Assembly (NCBI GenBank): GCA_965199935.1
Contig: CBDATD010000001.1
Coordinates: forward strand, 434,001-498,000
DNA length: 64,000 nt
Reading direction: 5' to 3'
Origin: JAPPLG01 sp965199935
GTDB taxonomy: Bacteria; Bdellovibrionota; Bdellovibrionia; Bdellovibrionales; UBA1609
A program made the position numbers and the translations under genes. The notes beneath the pieces are model-generated. The model saw only the letters and a program-made list of their open reading frames with translations, was not told the origin of the DNA and did no database searches. This document shows positions 43,238 to 52,426 of this stretch, one piece after another; position 1 is the first letter of the stretch, and each line of letters begins with the position of its first letter.

Positions 43238-43272
43238 TACTTCGTTGGAGAAGAGTGCATTCGAGACTGCTC
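43238..43272. repeat. Right 35-bp direct repeat flanking the R-M cassette
   Basis: Same 35 bases as 41709-41743. Continuing past the repeat, this copy reads one further Glu codon and a TGA, probably the original 3-prime end of the NlpC/P60 gene before insertion. Confidence 0.88.
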
Positions 43273-43325
43273 TGAATAACTCAACATCGCACTCTGTTTT
43301 ATCTATTTGCACGCGCTAAAAATTT

Positions 43326-43961
43326 TCAAAAACTTGAAGAGCATCGTTCAGTTCTGCCTATTAAGCGCAGGCCGTCTCCAGATATTTTCATTATCTGGCT
43401 ATGCAGCCTCTCGTTTCCGAACAACTGCGTGTTTCCCGCCACCCTTGAATAGCCGGAGATACGCACATGACCAGACAGTTGTGAATGCCCAAATATCAAG
43501 GAATCACCACGTACTTTCACATGACCAGACAGTTGTGAATGCCCAAATATCAAGGAATGACCGCGTACTTTCACTTGACCGAAAATATTTGCCTCATCAT
43601 ACACCTGAGCATAGCCATACACGTGTACACGACCGTGTATTCTCGCACGACCGTATATCTTTGACCATCCATAGACCTGTGCATAAGCATAGATCCGCGC
43701 ATGACCATAGACCTGTGCATAACCATAGACCATTGCATCCCCGGATATTATTGCTGAACCATACGCTTTGGCATAGCCAAAGACCGCCGCTGATACTCCA
43801 ACAAAAACACTCTCTTCCACGTGAGCTGTCTCAGCAACAAAACCACCTCCATTCGGATGAATGCGCCCTTTTATTTTTTTTCCGTTTATTTCTCTAACAA
43901 CATAAGCAAACACGGAGTTTGTGAATACAAAAAATAAAACTAAAAGAAAATTTTTATTCAT
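43326..43961 (-). CDS. Exported hexapeptide-repeat (left-handed beta-helix-like) protein
   Basis: Unrecognised 211-residue exported protein. The ATG at 43961 starts the signal peptide MNKNFLLVLFFVFTNSVFA. From about residue 55 to 190 the sequence follows a six-residue rhythm ([VI]-[YF]-G-x-[AS]-x), for example VYGYAQVYGHARIYAYAQV, typical of a left-handed beta-helix or beta-roll. An 18-residue unit with GHSQLSGH is duplicated at 43467-43574 of the DNA. The repeats are like those of gamma-carbonic-anhydrase or bactofilin-type solenoids, but no metal His triad or acyltransferase motif is seen, so a structural or surface role is more likely. It lies just past the R-M cassette. Confidence 0.8.
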   Translation of the reverse strand: MNKNFLLVLFFVFTNSVFAYVVREINGKKIKGRIHPNGGGFVAETAHVEESVFVGVSAAVFGYAKAYGSAIISGDAMVYGYAQVYGHARIYAYAQVYGWSKIYGRARIHGRVHVYGYAQVYDEANIFGQVKVRGHSLIFGHSQLSGHVKVRGDSLIFGHSQLSGHVRISGYSRVAGNTQLFGNERLHSQIMKISGDGLRLIGRTERCSSSF

Positions 43962-44062
43962 TTCTTCCACGTAGAATATTTATTTCTAAAAAAGAGTTAT
44001 TTAAACATAAAAACAGAAAAAAATATATTAATCTGAAAATTATGTAAATTTTTCACACATAT

Positions 44063-45826
44063 CTAAGTAGTGTTCAGCCAGAGGCGGATATTTTCCTCAA
44101 GGATTGTGAGAGGGATAGATCCATTTTTCAAAACTTGGTGATGAAATTCTCTTATGTCAAATTGACCCCCCAGTGTTTTCTTTGTCAGCTCCCTCAGCTC
44201 TAAAATTTTTAAAAAACCAACAGTGTACGCCGCGGCCTGTCCGGGATTTAAAATAGAGCTCTCTACCAGGCTTGCCGCTGAATCATAAGAAAGATCTGAA
44301 TTTCGAATAAGATATCCAATGGCCTGGTCCCGGCTCCATTTTTTATCATGAATCCCCGTGTCCACAACCAAACTGCAGGCCCGCCTTAATTCGTAAGCTA
44401 AAATGCCAAACTGGTCGTACTCCGTTGTATAAAAACCCATTTCGCCGGCTAATCTTCCCGCATAAAGCGTCCACCCTTCTGTAAAGGCAGAAAAATAAGC
44501 ATGACGCTGAAATTCAGGAAGAGACTTGGAGCTTAAAGCCAGGGAAACTTGTAAATGGCGGCCCGGCCAAGTATTTTGAAAAGCCAAAGCCTTCAAAGCG
44601 TATCGAGGAAGCTCATTCATACGATTAAGACGGGTATAAAAAATCCCCGGATGACGGCCGTCTGCAAAAGGAGCTTGATAAAAGGAGCCAGCAGCTGATT
44701 TTTCCCTCAAATTTTCCATTGGTTGGACTGTTGTAAGGCTTCTTGGAATTTTTTTGAAAAATTTCGGCAGCGTCTTTTTGATCTCGGAAATAACTTTATT
44801 GGCATCAAAAAGATAAGACACTCTATTTTGATAGTAAAACTGTTTGTTATTTCGAAAATCATTAAAGAAACTCAACAAACTCCCTTTAAAATTCAATTTA
44901 TTTTTGAGCTGTTTGATTTCCAAATGAAGACGTTGAACCTCTTTCAAACCTAGTTGATGAATTTCTTCAGGAGTGAATTCAGATCCAGTTTTTTTGCGAA
45001 GTAAAAAATGATAATACTCTCTTCCCTGAGGCCGCCCCCACAGCCCCTCTCGATTTTCGGATTTCACTTGAAACTTCAACCAGTAAGTCAAAAGATTTTC
45101 ATAAGCCGGCTTGTAAAATTCCAAAAGAGCCTGCTCAAGCTCCTTATTTAATTTTCTTGCTTTAAAGGAGCTTAAATTTAAAGCTTCCATTTTTTTGTTA
45201 AAATCCTGAACAAGGATGTGTTCTCCCTGTGAATCCAACGGATGCCCCTTTAAAAGGGTTCTAATATTTTCCTCCACTTTCGAAAAGGCAGTTCTAGAGG
45301 GAGACAGGCCTCTTCGAGCAGACTCCTTAAGCAGCAGAATCATTTGATTAAAATAATTTTTAATACCGCGTACACGAGCGATATAGTTTTTAGCATCTTG
45401 CACATTCTCAATAGTGTGGGCATTGACTAAAAAAGAAGAGGCCTCCAACGGCCGTCCAAAAAAAGGATAGACCATATAGCGGTGAAATCGAAAATCAAAG
45501 TGAGTTTTTTCTTCTTCCAGCATCCATTTGAAAATTTTCCATCTCAACTGAGATTTTTCGGAAAAAGAAGAAATATCAAATTGTGACAGTGCTTTTAAAT
45601 TTTTATTTACGGTGCTGTCATACGTTTTTTTTAGGTAAGCCTCCGATAAGCTGTTCCATCGGCCCTTACCGGATTTTTGGCCTAAAAGTGTACTCAGCTC
45701 CGGATGCCGCTGGACTTTTTCATCAAAAGCCCGTTGCAGAAACTGATTGAACTCCCTCTCCCCGCTCAAAAAAGCCCCTGAACAGGAAACCAAAAAAGGA
45801 AACAACAGAAATAAAAGCATTTTCAA
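44063..45826 (-). CDS. DUF885-family lipoprotein lacking the metal-binding motif
   Basis: Lipoprotein of 587 residues in the DUF885 family, whose members resemble M32-like or oligopeptidase-type metallopeptidases. The signal sequence ends FLVSC (Cys near 15). Landmarks: RHPELSTLLG, GLWGRPQGREYYHFLLRKKTGSEFTPEEIHQLGL (positions about 265-300), AFTEGWTLYAGRLAGEMGF, RRACSLVVDTGIH and LNPGQAAAYTVGFLK. The catalytic HExxPGHH of the family reads FQNTWPGRH at residues 416-424: the first His, the Glu and one later His are changed. Catalysis is therefore improbable, although the rest of the fold is preserved. 66 bases downstream of the EF-hand lipoprotein gene. Confidence 0.85.
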   Translation of the reverse strand: MKMLLFLLFPFLVSCSGAFLSGEREFNQFLQRAFDEKVQRHPELSTLLGQKSGKGRWNSLSEAYLKKTYDSTVNKNLKALSQFDISSFSEKSQLRWKIFKWMLEEEKTHFDFRFHRYMVYPFFGRPLEASSFLVNAHTIENVQDAKNYIARVRGIKNYFNQMILLLKESARRGLSPSRTAFSKVEENIRTLLKGHPLDSQGEHILVQDFNKKMEALNLSSFKARKLNKELEQALLEFYKPAYENLLTYWLKFQVKSENREGLWGRPQGREYYHFLLRKKTGSEFTPEEIHQLGLKEVQRLHLEIKQLKNKLNFKGSLLSFFNDFRNNKQFYYQNRVSYLFDANKVISEIKKTLPKFFKKIPRSLTTVQPMENLREKSAAGSFYQAPFADGRHPGIFYTRLNRMNELPRYALKALAFQNTWPGRHLQVSLALSSKSLPEFQRHAYFSAFTEGWTLYAGRLAGEMGFYTTEYDQFGILAYELRRACSLVVDTGIHDKKWSRDQAIGYLIRNSDLSYDSAASLVESSILNPGQAAAYTVGFLKILELRELTKKTLGGQFDIREFHHQVLKNGSIPLTILEENIRLWLNTT

Positions 45827-45892
45827 AGGAAAATATAACTTTTTGAAAGGCAGGTGTCTAGTTTTTTTACAGTTTATAGATAAATATCATTT

Positions 45893-48226
45893 TTAGAAGC
45901 AGGCTTTTATAATCTGCTGAAATACGGAGTCTCCTTCTTCTTCCTTCTCAATTTCACAGGAAGAGGACATAATTTGCTTAGATCGAGTCCTCATCAACTG
46001 CACTAGGTGGAGAGCCAATTTCATGAGCTGTATGCGGTCTATTTGCACACCCCATAAGTCTAAGTACTGCATCCCTGATTCCACCACATAAGCATTTAGT
46101 TTTCCAAAACAGCCTAGATCAGAAGCCCGCGGAGGCAGAACAAGGTGCCTTATAACGTAATTATAGACAAAACCAATTTGCCCTTCAAAACTTTGAGGAT
46201 CCCTGCAAAACAACTGAACTCCAAAGTACTTGATTAAACCATCATAGAGCTGAAAAACATTTTCCTCAGACCCGCCTTCTTCAATTAATTCTTCTTTATC
46301 CAACACAGTATTTTCGTTCAAATCATAACGGGTGATCGTGACTTCCTGGTAAAGCAGGGTAAAAACTAAATTTCTCAAGTGAACAGGTTCTAGAAACTCT
46401 AAGGTTTCTATTTGCTCCGGATCCACAACAGACATACTAAACAAAAGTTCTGCGTATCTTTCTTTTTCTTCAGCTGAGATAGAGCTTAAAAATTCAGACA
46501 GGTGGGGCATAGTTCCGGAAACACTTTGAATCACTGTTAAAATATTATCTACAAAGCAGGCGCGGCTGATAGAATCCGAGCAAATTTTATTCAACCCCTT
46601 CGACAAATCTTTCAGGGTTTTTATAATAAACCCTGTTAAAGCTAAAAATTCTGTCCCCTCTCTTTGAGAAATAAACTCTAAGCGGCTACCGTCAGAATCA
46701 AAAACCCCATCCGACCCATAAAACCCCTTTGTTTCATAGAGCAGTAAATGTCCGGCTATAAACTCTGTTCTTCCATAATTTTGTATTTCTTTTAGCGGCC
46801 CGGATTTCAGCCCTCCTAGATCAGAAATAAAACCTCTAAAATCTTTTATTAAAGAACCAAATTCATGCTCCGTTAAACCATATTCAGGGCGGCCCGCATA
46901 TCCCGCAATGACGGCCTTAGCGGCGCTCCAGTAAAGAGAATACATACTTAAATTTTTATACTTGGACTCCTCTTCTTCTAAAGAAGGATAGGTTAGGTAA
47001 ACATTAATCTCTGCAGATTCCCCTCTATATAAAGGTTTAAAATGCGACAGCTCTGCAATAGTTTGTTCGTTTTTTTCAGACACTTTTTTCTGCCAATGAG
47101 AGTCTGAGACAACTGAATCAATATCCTTTTGACGCCGGCTCCACTCTTGATAAAAATTTTCAAGACGCGCAAACTCCTCTTTGCCGAAAGAAAAATCTCC
47201 TTCTTTTTGGAAAAGAATTTTTCCAAAAATAGAATCAACAACTCTTTCTAAACCAGCATATTGTATTTTTTCCGGAATAATATTTTCTTCTTTCAAATTT
47301 TGAACAAGTCTTATCACCTCTGATCTTGTTATTATCTTCTGAGTCATTCTCTCTTTAAGAAAGTTCAAAAAAAATTCAAAGGATTGAGAATAATGAAGTA
47401 TTTTCTGTGAAAAAGAAACAGCCCCTATAGATGTATTTACATGAAGCAGTAAAAATAAAATATCTGTTATAGAACCCATCAAAACAGGCCACTCTTCAGG
47501 CAGGATCACATCTTTCTTGCCGGAAGACGTTAAAATAAAAGGAGCAAAACCTCTAATACCCCTTAACCAAAAATGGTTTTGATCTGAGGAGAAATCCATC
47601 ATTTGACCAATGTCCCGAAGCAGAAGATTTGCTGACCCTAAAGAATAAGGTTTTTGGAATATTCTATGAGAAAACTCTTCCACAGTTTTTTTTATGGCCT
47701 TGGCGCTTTCACTTAACTGCTCAAAAGAGGTATGCTTCCGGTGAAATAAGATATGATTGTAAGGATAAACATCTGCCATAATTCTCCCGATAATTTCAAT
47801 ACGCTGAATAATATGATCAATTTCATCTAAAGTCAGTGAGTCTGTATTCCCTCCCACTAAGGCTGTTTTCAACACCATGAGACGGCGTAAAAGCTCATCA
47901 CTAATCTGATTGTCCTGCATAAAAAATTCATGGAAAAAATTTCTCAGCTCTTCAGGAGAATAACTCCCCCTCTCCTCACCCCAAACATGATGCTTAAAAA
48001 TAGTGAAAGCCGTTGTAAGGCATCTGGACAGCATCCCTAACTCACCTTCTTGGAGGTTTTGTTGAACATAAGATTCAAATTGCCCTCTAAGCTTATTCAT
48101 ACACCCCAAGTTAGTCCCTGAAAAAACAGGATCTTTATAAACCTCACCCACACGAAGGCCGCAGCTCCCCGCAAAACACAACACAAAAACACCTATGAAT
48201 ATTATTTTAAATATTTTAAAATCCAT
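45893..48226 (-). CDS. Large lipoprotein with an EF-hand-like calcium loop
   Basis: Unrecognised 777-residue lipoprotein. The frame is open from 48319, but the ATG at 48226 has AGGTG 4 bases upstream, overlaps the barrel gene stop by 11 bases, and starts a lipoprotein signal ending CFAGSC (Cys near 21). The protein is mostly helical, with many Leu/Ile heptads and scattered Cys. Around residue 635 DLNENTVLDKEE matches the EF-hand loop spacing D-x-N-x-N-x-x-x-D-x-x-E, so calcium binding is likely. Coupled translation with an outer-membrane barrel gene suggests that the two products form one outer-membrane complex. Confidence 0.75.
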   Translation of the reverse strand: MDFKIFKIIFIGVFVLCFAGSCGLRVGEVYKDPVFSGTNLGCMNKLRGQFESYVQQNLQEGELGMLSRCLTTAFTIFKHHVWGEERGSYSPEELRNFFHEFFMQDNQISDELLRRLMVLKTALVGGNTDSLTLDEIDHIIQRIEIIGRIMADVYPYNHILFHRKHTSFEQLSESAKAIKKTVEEFSHRIFQKPYSLGSANLLLRDIGQMMDFSSDQNHFWLRGIRGFAPFILTSSGKKDVILPEEWPVLMGSITDILFLLLHVNTSIGAVSFSQKILHYSQSFEFFLNFLKERMTQKIITRSEVIRLVQNLKEENIIPEKIQYAGLERVVDSIFGKILFQKEGDFSFGKEEFARLENFYQEWSRRQKDIDSVVSDSHWQKKVSEKNEQTIAELSHFKPLYRGESAEINVYLTYPSLEEEESKYKNLSMYSLYWSAAKAVIAGYAGRPEYGLTEHEFGSLIKDFRGFISDLGGLKSGPLKEIQNYGRTEFIAGHLLLYETKGFYGSDGVFDSDGSRLEFISQREGTEFLALTGFIIKTLKDLSKGLNKICSDSISRACFVDNILTVIQSVSGTMPHLSEFLSSISAEEKERYAELLFSMSVVDPEQIETLEFLEPVHLRNLVFTLLYQEVTITRYDLNENTVLDKEELIEEGGSEENVFQLYDGLIKYFGVQLFCRDPQSFEGQIGFVYNYVIRHLVLPPRASDLGCFGKLNAYVVESGMQYLDLWGVQIDRIQLMKLALHLVQLMRTRSKQIMSSSCEIEKEEEGDSVFQQIIKACF

Positions 48227-49622
48227 ACTGCACCTGTATAGACCATCGATCATTATTTCCATACCAGCTGAGAAATCCCTTTTTCTCATTCTTTTCAGAT
48301 CCAACAACAATATATTCAAACATCAACTGCAGCTGAGAGTGAAAAAAGTAATTGAGATTCCATTTCAGCCATCCGCCTTTCTGATCAATGGCGTACCAAT
48401 ATCTTAAAAAGGAGTGAATCTTCTTCCGCCCGCCCCATAGAAAGTAAGCATCCCAGTCAACTGCCGCCGCTGTTTTTGTTTTGAACCTCATCAAAGAAAC
48501 TAAAGTGTCAATATCTCCTCCTATCAGAGAAGGGTTTCGATTTTCTTTTTCCCAAGATCTTAAGTAAGCTGTCCGAAGAGAATGTTTACTCCACAAAAAA
48601 GGAGAAAACTCTGCAGATAGGGAGGCGGATGCAAAAAATACACTGTCTGGGACTTTAGGAGCCAGCCAATTTTTAGGCAAATCAATAGGATCTAAATTTT
48701 CATCTATCAATCCCAGCTCCACCACCCACCTGTTCCATTTCAAACCGGACTCTACATTCACCAAACGATGTTTAAAAGAGTGGTGATAAATAGCATTATC
48801 CAAAGAGGACTCTGAAGACTCGTCAATTCTGATGCCGCTTTTCACTCTATAAAAGTTTTGATTTAACGGCTTATGAGCATAAGAAAAAGAAACCCACTTA
48901 TCCGCTTTATCCCCTAAGAACAAGTCAACCAGATAACTCCCTTGAAATAAAACGTTTGTTAAGTAAGGTTCTTGAATCCAATAGTAGGAATTTAATCTTT
49001 TATCTAATATAGAAAGATTTGAAGATGGAGGAGTGGCCCATCGTGATTTTGATTTAAAAGCCCCTGCTTTATTCTGCCCCATAGCCGACTGCTCGTTAGG
49101 CAAAAAGAAACCTCCAATAAAATTAGTTAAAGACCATTGACTGCCTTTAAAAACAACTGTAGAGCCTACAATGCCCAGCTCTTCTGGATTAAAATAATCA
49201 AAAACATTTCTGGGATTCCAAAGCCCCAGCTCCCAGTAGCGGTCCATCCAGCTCCAGGCTTTTTTATACCTGCCAATAGAAGCGTGAATAGAGTTCAGAT
49301 AGGGCAAAGTTTGAATACCTTCCAGTTGATATCCCACATTGGCGTAAGGAATAGATATAAGGTACTGCTCACTCTCATCCAAAGAGATCAACATCCTCAT
49401 ATTGGCATTATAAAAAATATATTTATGCTCCTTATGAACAACAATGCGGCTTTGAATATTCCAATAGCGGTCCAGCTGATCCGGATAAGACTTAGGACTG
49501 ATATATTGATCCCACTTAGAGCTAAAATTGAAATGCAGCTGCCCTGTTTCTTCTGCAAAGGGAAAAAGACAGGTCCAGCCAATAACAAAAATCAAAACTC
49601 TTTTAAACTTCATTACACTCAC
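48216..49622 (-). CDS. Predicted outer-membrane beta-barrel protein
   Basis: Unrecognised 468-residue protein. A signal peptide (about 1-24; MKF at codon 4 is an alternative start) precedes a sequence rich in aromatic and alternating polar/hydrophobic strands, such as YLISIPYANVGYQLE and WVSFSYAHKPLNQNFYRV. It ends IQVQYGF, with the C-terminal Phe and alternating pattern that the BAM machine recognises. It has no Cys in the mature part apart from none clearly visible, and no enzyme motif. It is coupled to the EF-hand lipoprotein gene. Transport or surface-receptor functions are both possible. Confidence 0.75.
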   Translation of the reverse strand: MSVMKFKRVLIFVIGWTCLFPFAEETGQLHFNFSSKWDQYISPKSYPDQLDRYWNIQSRIVVHKEHKYIFYNANMRMLISLDESEQYLISIPYANVGYQLEGIQTLPYLNSIHASIGRYKKAWSWMDRYWELGLWNPRNVFDYFNPEELGIVGSTVVFKGSQWSLTNFIGGFFLPNEQSAMGQNKAGAFKSKSRWATPPSSNLSILDKRLNSYYWIQEPYLTNVLFQGSYLVDLFLGDKADKWVSFSYAHKPLNQNFYRVKSGIRIDESSESSLDNAIYHHSFKHRLVNVESGLKWNRWVVELGLIDENLDPIDLPKNWLAPKVPDSVFFASASLSAEFSPFLWSKHSLRTAYLRSWEKENRNPSLIGGDIDTLVSLMRFKTKTAAAVDWDAYFLWGGRKKIHSFLRYWYAIDQKGGWLKWNLNYFFHSQLQLMFEYIVVGSEKNEKKGFLSWYGNNDRWSIQVQYGF

Positions 49623-50060
49623 CTATATTATTTCTGAAAAACAGGGGGCATTATACAATAGTTCCAATTTTCTTTTTTCTTTAATTTCCCCTAAAAACCC
49701 TTTTTAAAGGCTCTATGAAGTGAAAATATTACACTCTTTTGGCAGGCAGGCCAGCCTTAGCAGAAATACGGTATAATCCATCCTTGTTGTTGTGGGGCCG
49801 GCGGATTGAAAGAAGACCAGTCTAGTTTCAAAAGTCTGGTTTTAAAAAAGCCAGTCAAGTATAATTTTTTTTAATTCTTACACAAAGCGAAAAAAGAGAC
49901 ATTGGACGGGATTTTAGGAACATTTATGTTTTCTATCTACTCTTTTGCGGCAAATACTATGAAAATATTCTGAGTGACGCAAAATTTAAGACACTGACTT
50001 CTTTTTTAAAACAACAGATACTCCCCTATCCGCAACACAAACGAAGGGCAGCAGGATATA
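49623..50060. other. 438-base gap upstream of nrdA, candidate regulatory leader
   Basis: No gene is supported here. TATAAT-like boxes occur at 49772-49777 and 49860-49865; the second follows near-repeats CCAGTCTAGT and CCAGTCAAGT about 36 bases apart and a small CTGG/CCAG hairpin. A TTGGAC with a TATGTT 17 bases later (49903 onward) is another candidate. No convincing NrdR box was found. The nrdA start has a moderate AGCAGGA site. Confidence 0.35.
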
Positions 50061-52424
50061 ATGACAGAACCCAGTATTGACACAGCCAAAAAATCTTCTT
50101 CTGAAAGCGATCAAACCACTCCAAAAATAATGAGTGTTAAAAAGAGAGACGGCTCCCTTGAGCCTGTCAATGTCAACAAGATCATCAATGTTGTATTGGC
50201 CTGCTCATCCGGCCTGGATGAAGTAGATCCTATGAGAGTCGCTACAAAGGCCATCAGCGGTTTGTATGACGGAGCCTCTACAAAAGAATTAGACCAGCTT
50301 TGCATTCGCACAGCCTCCCTTTTAATATCGGAAGACTCTCAATACTCATTGTTGGCTTCACGCCTAATGGACCGATATATTGAAGAAGAAGCCGCCAGCC
50401 AGCAAATTACAAACTTTTACAAATCCGCTAAAAAAGCTTTTGAACTAAAACTCATCTCCAAAAACGCTTTTTCTTTTATTAAAGAAAACAAAGAGGCTTT
50501 CAATATTGTTGTCAACAAACAGCAGTCGCGTCGTTTAGAATATTTTGGCATTCGAACCATCTACGATCGCTATCTTCTTAAACATCCAGAAACCCGCTTG
50601 GTCATCGAAACTCCCCAATATTTTTTCCTGCGTGTAGCCTGCGGGCTGTCCAAAACATTTAAGGAGGCTAAAGAGTTTTATGACCTTATTTCCAGTTTAG
50701 ATTATATGCCAAGCTCTCCGACATTGTTCAACTCTGGTTCTGTGAGACCTCAGCTTTCATCTTGTTACCTGCTGGACTCCCCTCGAGACAGCTTGAATGC
50801 CATTTATGACAAATACAAAGACATTGCTCTCCTGTCCAAGTACGCAGGAGGCATTGGAGTTTCTTTCTCCAGAGTGCGTTCTAGAGGTTCTTTGATTAAA
50901 GGCACCAACGGCCACTCCAACGGCATCGTCCCCTTCTTAAAAACTTTGGATTCTTCTGTGTCTGCTGTCAATCAGGGGGGGCGCAGAAAGGGAGCCGCCT
51001 GTATTTATTTGGAAACATGGCACGCCGACATTGAAGAATTTTTAGAACTTAAAGACAATACAGGAGATGAAAATCAGCGTACTTATAATCTCAACCTGGC
51101 GAATTGGGTGCCTGACCTTTTTATGAAGCGGTTGGAAGAAGGCGGCAGTTGGTCTTTGTTTGACCCCAAGGACGTCCCTCATTTTGTCGATCTTTTCGGA
51201 GATGAATTTGAACAAGCTTACATTAAAGCTGAAAAAGAGAAGTTGGCTGTTAAAACGATTCCGTCCAGAACTTTATACTCCAGAATGATGAAAACTCTTG
51301 CTGAAACCGGCAATGGATGGATGACTTTTAAAGATCATTCCAACAAAAAGTGCAATCAAACTAAAGAAAAACCGCACACGGTTCATCTTTCCAATCTTTG
51401 TACTGAAATTTTAGAAGCCACCTCTGACAAACAAACAGCTGTCTGCAATTTAGGATCTATCAATCTCAGCAATTTTTACCACCGCCAAGATAAGGTCAAC
51501 TGGAAAAAACTTGCTAAAACAGTGAAAACAGCATGTACTTTTTTAGACCGTGTAATTGATATTAATTTTTATCCTATTGAAACATCTCAATCATCCAACA
51601 GCCAGTGGAGGCCCATTGGATTGGGTTTAATGGGCTGGCAGGATTTGCTCTTTAAATTAAAACTGCCTTTTGACAGCCCGGCGGCTTTAGAGCTGTCTAG
51701 AGATCTTCAGGAAGAGATTTATTACCATGCTGTTAAGACATCTTGTGATTTAGCGGCAAAATACAGGCCCCACCCTGCCTTCAAAAAAACAAGAGCTGTG
51801 GATCTGATGCTGCAGTTTGATTTGTGGGGCGAAAAACCAAAAAACCAAAAAAGATGGACTAAATTAAAAGAACAAATTGCAGAGCATGGTTTAAGAAATT
51901 CTTTGTTGATTGCTATCGCTCCAACAGCCACCATTGCTTCTATTTCTGGAGTGTATGAAGCTATTGAACCTCAAATTTCAAATTTATTTAAAAGAGAAAC
52001 GCTTTCTGGAGAGTTTATCCAAATAAACAAATATTTAGTGGAAAACTTGAAAGAAATAGGCTTGTGGAATGAAGCTATTCGAAATGAAATAAAGATCAAT
52101 GATGGATCCATTCAAAATATTTCCTCTATACCTGATTCCTTAAAGAGGATTTACAGAACGGCTTGGGAGATTCCTCAAAAAGCTTTAATTGACCTTGCTA
52201 GAGCGAGGGGTCCTTACATTGATCAGAGTCAGTCTCTTAATTTATTTATTGAAAGCCCTTCCATTGGCAAGCTGTCTAGTATGTATATGTACGTGTGGAA
52301 GCAGGGTCTTAAAACCAGCTACTACTTAAGGTCCCGCCCGGCCACCCGCATCTCAAAAGTGACGGTGCAAAAAAACAGCTCAGAAGATTTGGAAAATCCA
52401 GAAATCTGCGAATCCTGTCAGTGA
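50061..52424 (+). CDS. nrdA: Ribonucleoside-diphosphate reductase, class I alpha subunit
   Basis: Reduces ribonucleotides to deoxyribonucleotides with a radical from the beta subunit. The 787 residues begin with a Thr/Ser-rich tail and an ATP-cone (KKRDGSLEPVNVNKI, about 30-115). Active-site marks: Cys in SSCYLLD, the radical Cys in SNLCTEILEA, Cys in AVCNLGSINLSN, the Tyr pair in YVWKQGLKTSYYLR, and a C-terminal redox CESC one residue before the end. All are intact. No nrdB or nrdR is within the window, so the partner must be elsewhere. The stop is followed after two bases by a 31-bp tandem repeat. Confidence 0.97.
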   Translation: MTEPSIDTAKKSSSESDQTTPKIMSVKKRDGSLEPVNVNKIINVVLACSSGLDEVDPMRVATKAISGLYDGASTKELDQLCIRTASLLISEDSQYSLLASRLMDRYIEEEAASQQITNFYKSAKKAFELKLISKNAFSFIKENKEAFNIVVNKQQSRRLEYFGIRTIYDRYLLKHPETRLVIETPQYFFLRVACGLSKTFKEAKEFYDLISSLDYMPSSPTLFNSGSVRPQLSSCYLLDSPRDSLNAIYDKYKDIALLSKYAGGIGVSFSRVRSRGSLIKGTNGHSNGIVPFLKTLDSSVSAVNQGGRRKGAACIYLETWHADIEEFLELKDNTGDENQRTYNLNLANWVPDLFMKRLEEGGSWSLFDPKDVPHFVDLFGDEFEQAYIKAEKEKLAVKTIPSRTLYSRMMKTLAETGNGWMTFKDHSNKKCNQTKEKPHTVHLSNLCTEILEATSDKQTAVCNLGSINLSNFYHRQDKVNWKKLAKTVKTACTFLDRVIDINFYPIETSQSSNSQWRPIGLGLMGWQDLLFKLKLPFDSPAALELSRDLQEEIYYHAVKTSCDLAAKYRPHPAFKKTRAVDLMLQFDLWGEKPKNQKRWTKLKEQIAEHGLRNSLLIAIAPTATIASISGVYEAIEPQISNLFKRETLSGEFIQINKYLVENLKEIGLWNEAIRNEIKINDGSIQNISSIPDSLKRIYRTAWEIPQKALIDLARARGPYIDQSQSLNLFIESPSIGKLSSMYMYVWKQGLKTSYYLRSRPATRISKVTVQKNSSEDLENPEICESCQ

Positions 52425-52426
52425 GC

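Noticed and set aside
43307..43897. Plus-strand frame of 196 codons over the beta-helix gene
   Set aside because: Its His/Arg-rich repeats are the antisense image of the regular beta-helix repeats; it has no signal peptide or ribosome site.
43326..43961. Bactofilin or gamma-carbonic anhydrase
   Set aside because: It has a signal peptide and lacks the bactofilin core pattern and the His triad of carbonic anhydrases; only the six-residue rhythm is shared.
49741..49880. tRNA or structured RNA upstream of nrdA
   Set aside because: The short inverted and direct repeats do not form a cloverleaf or any riboswitch I recognise.
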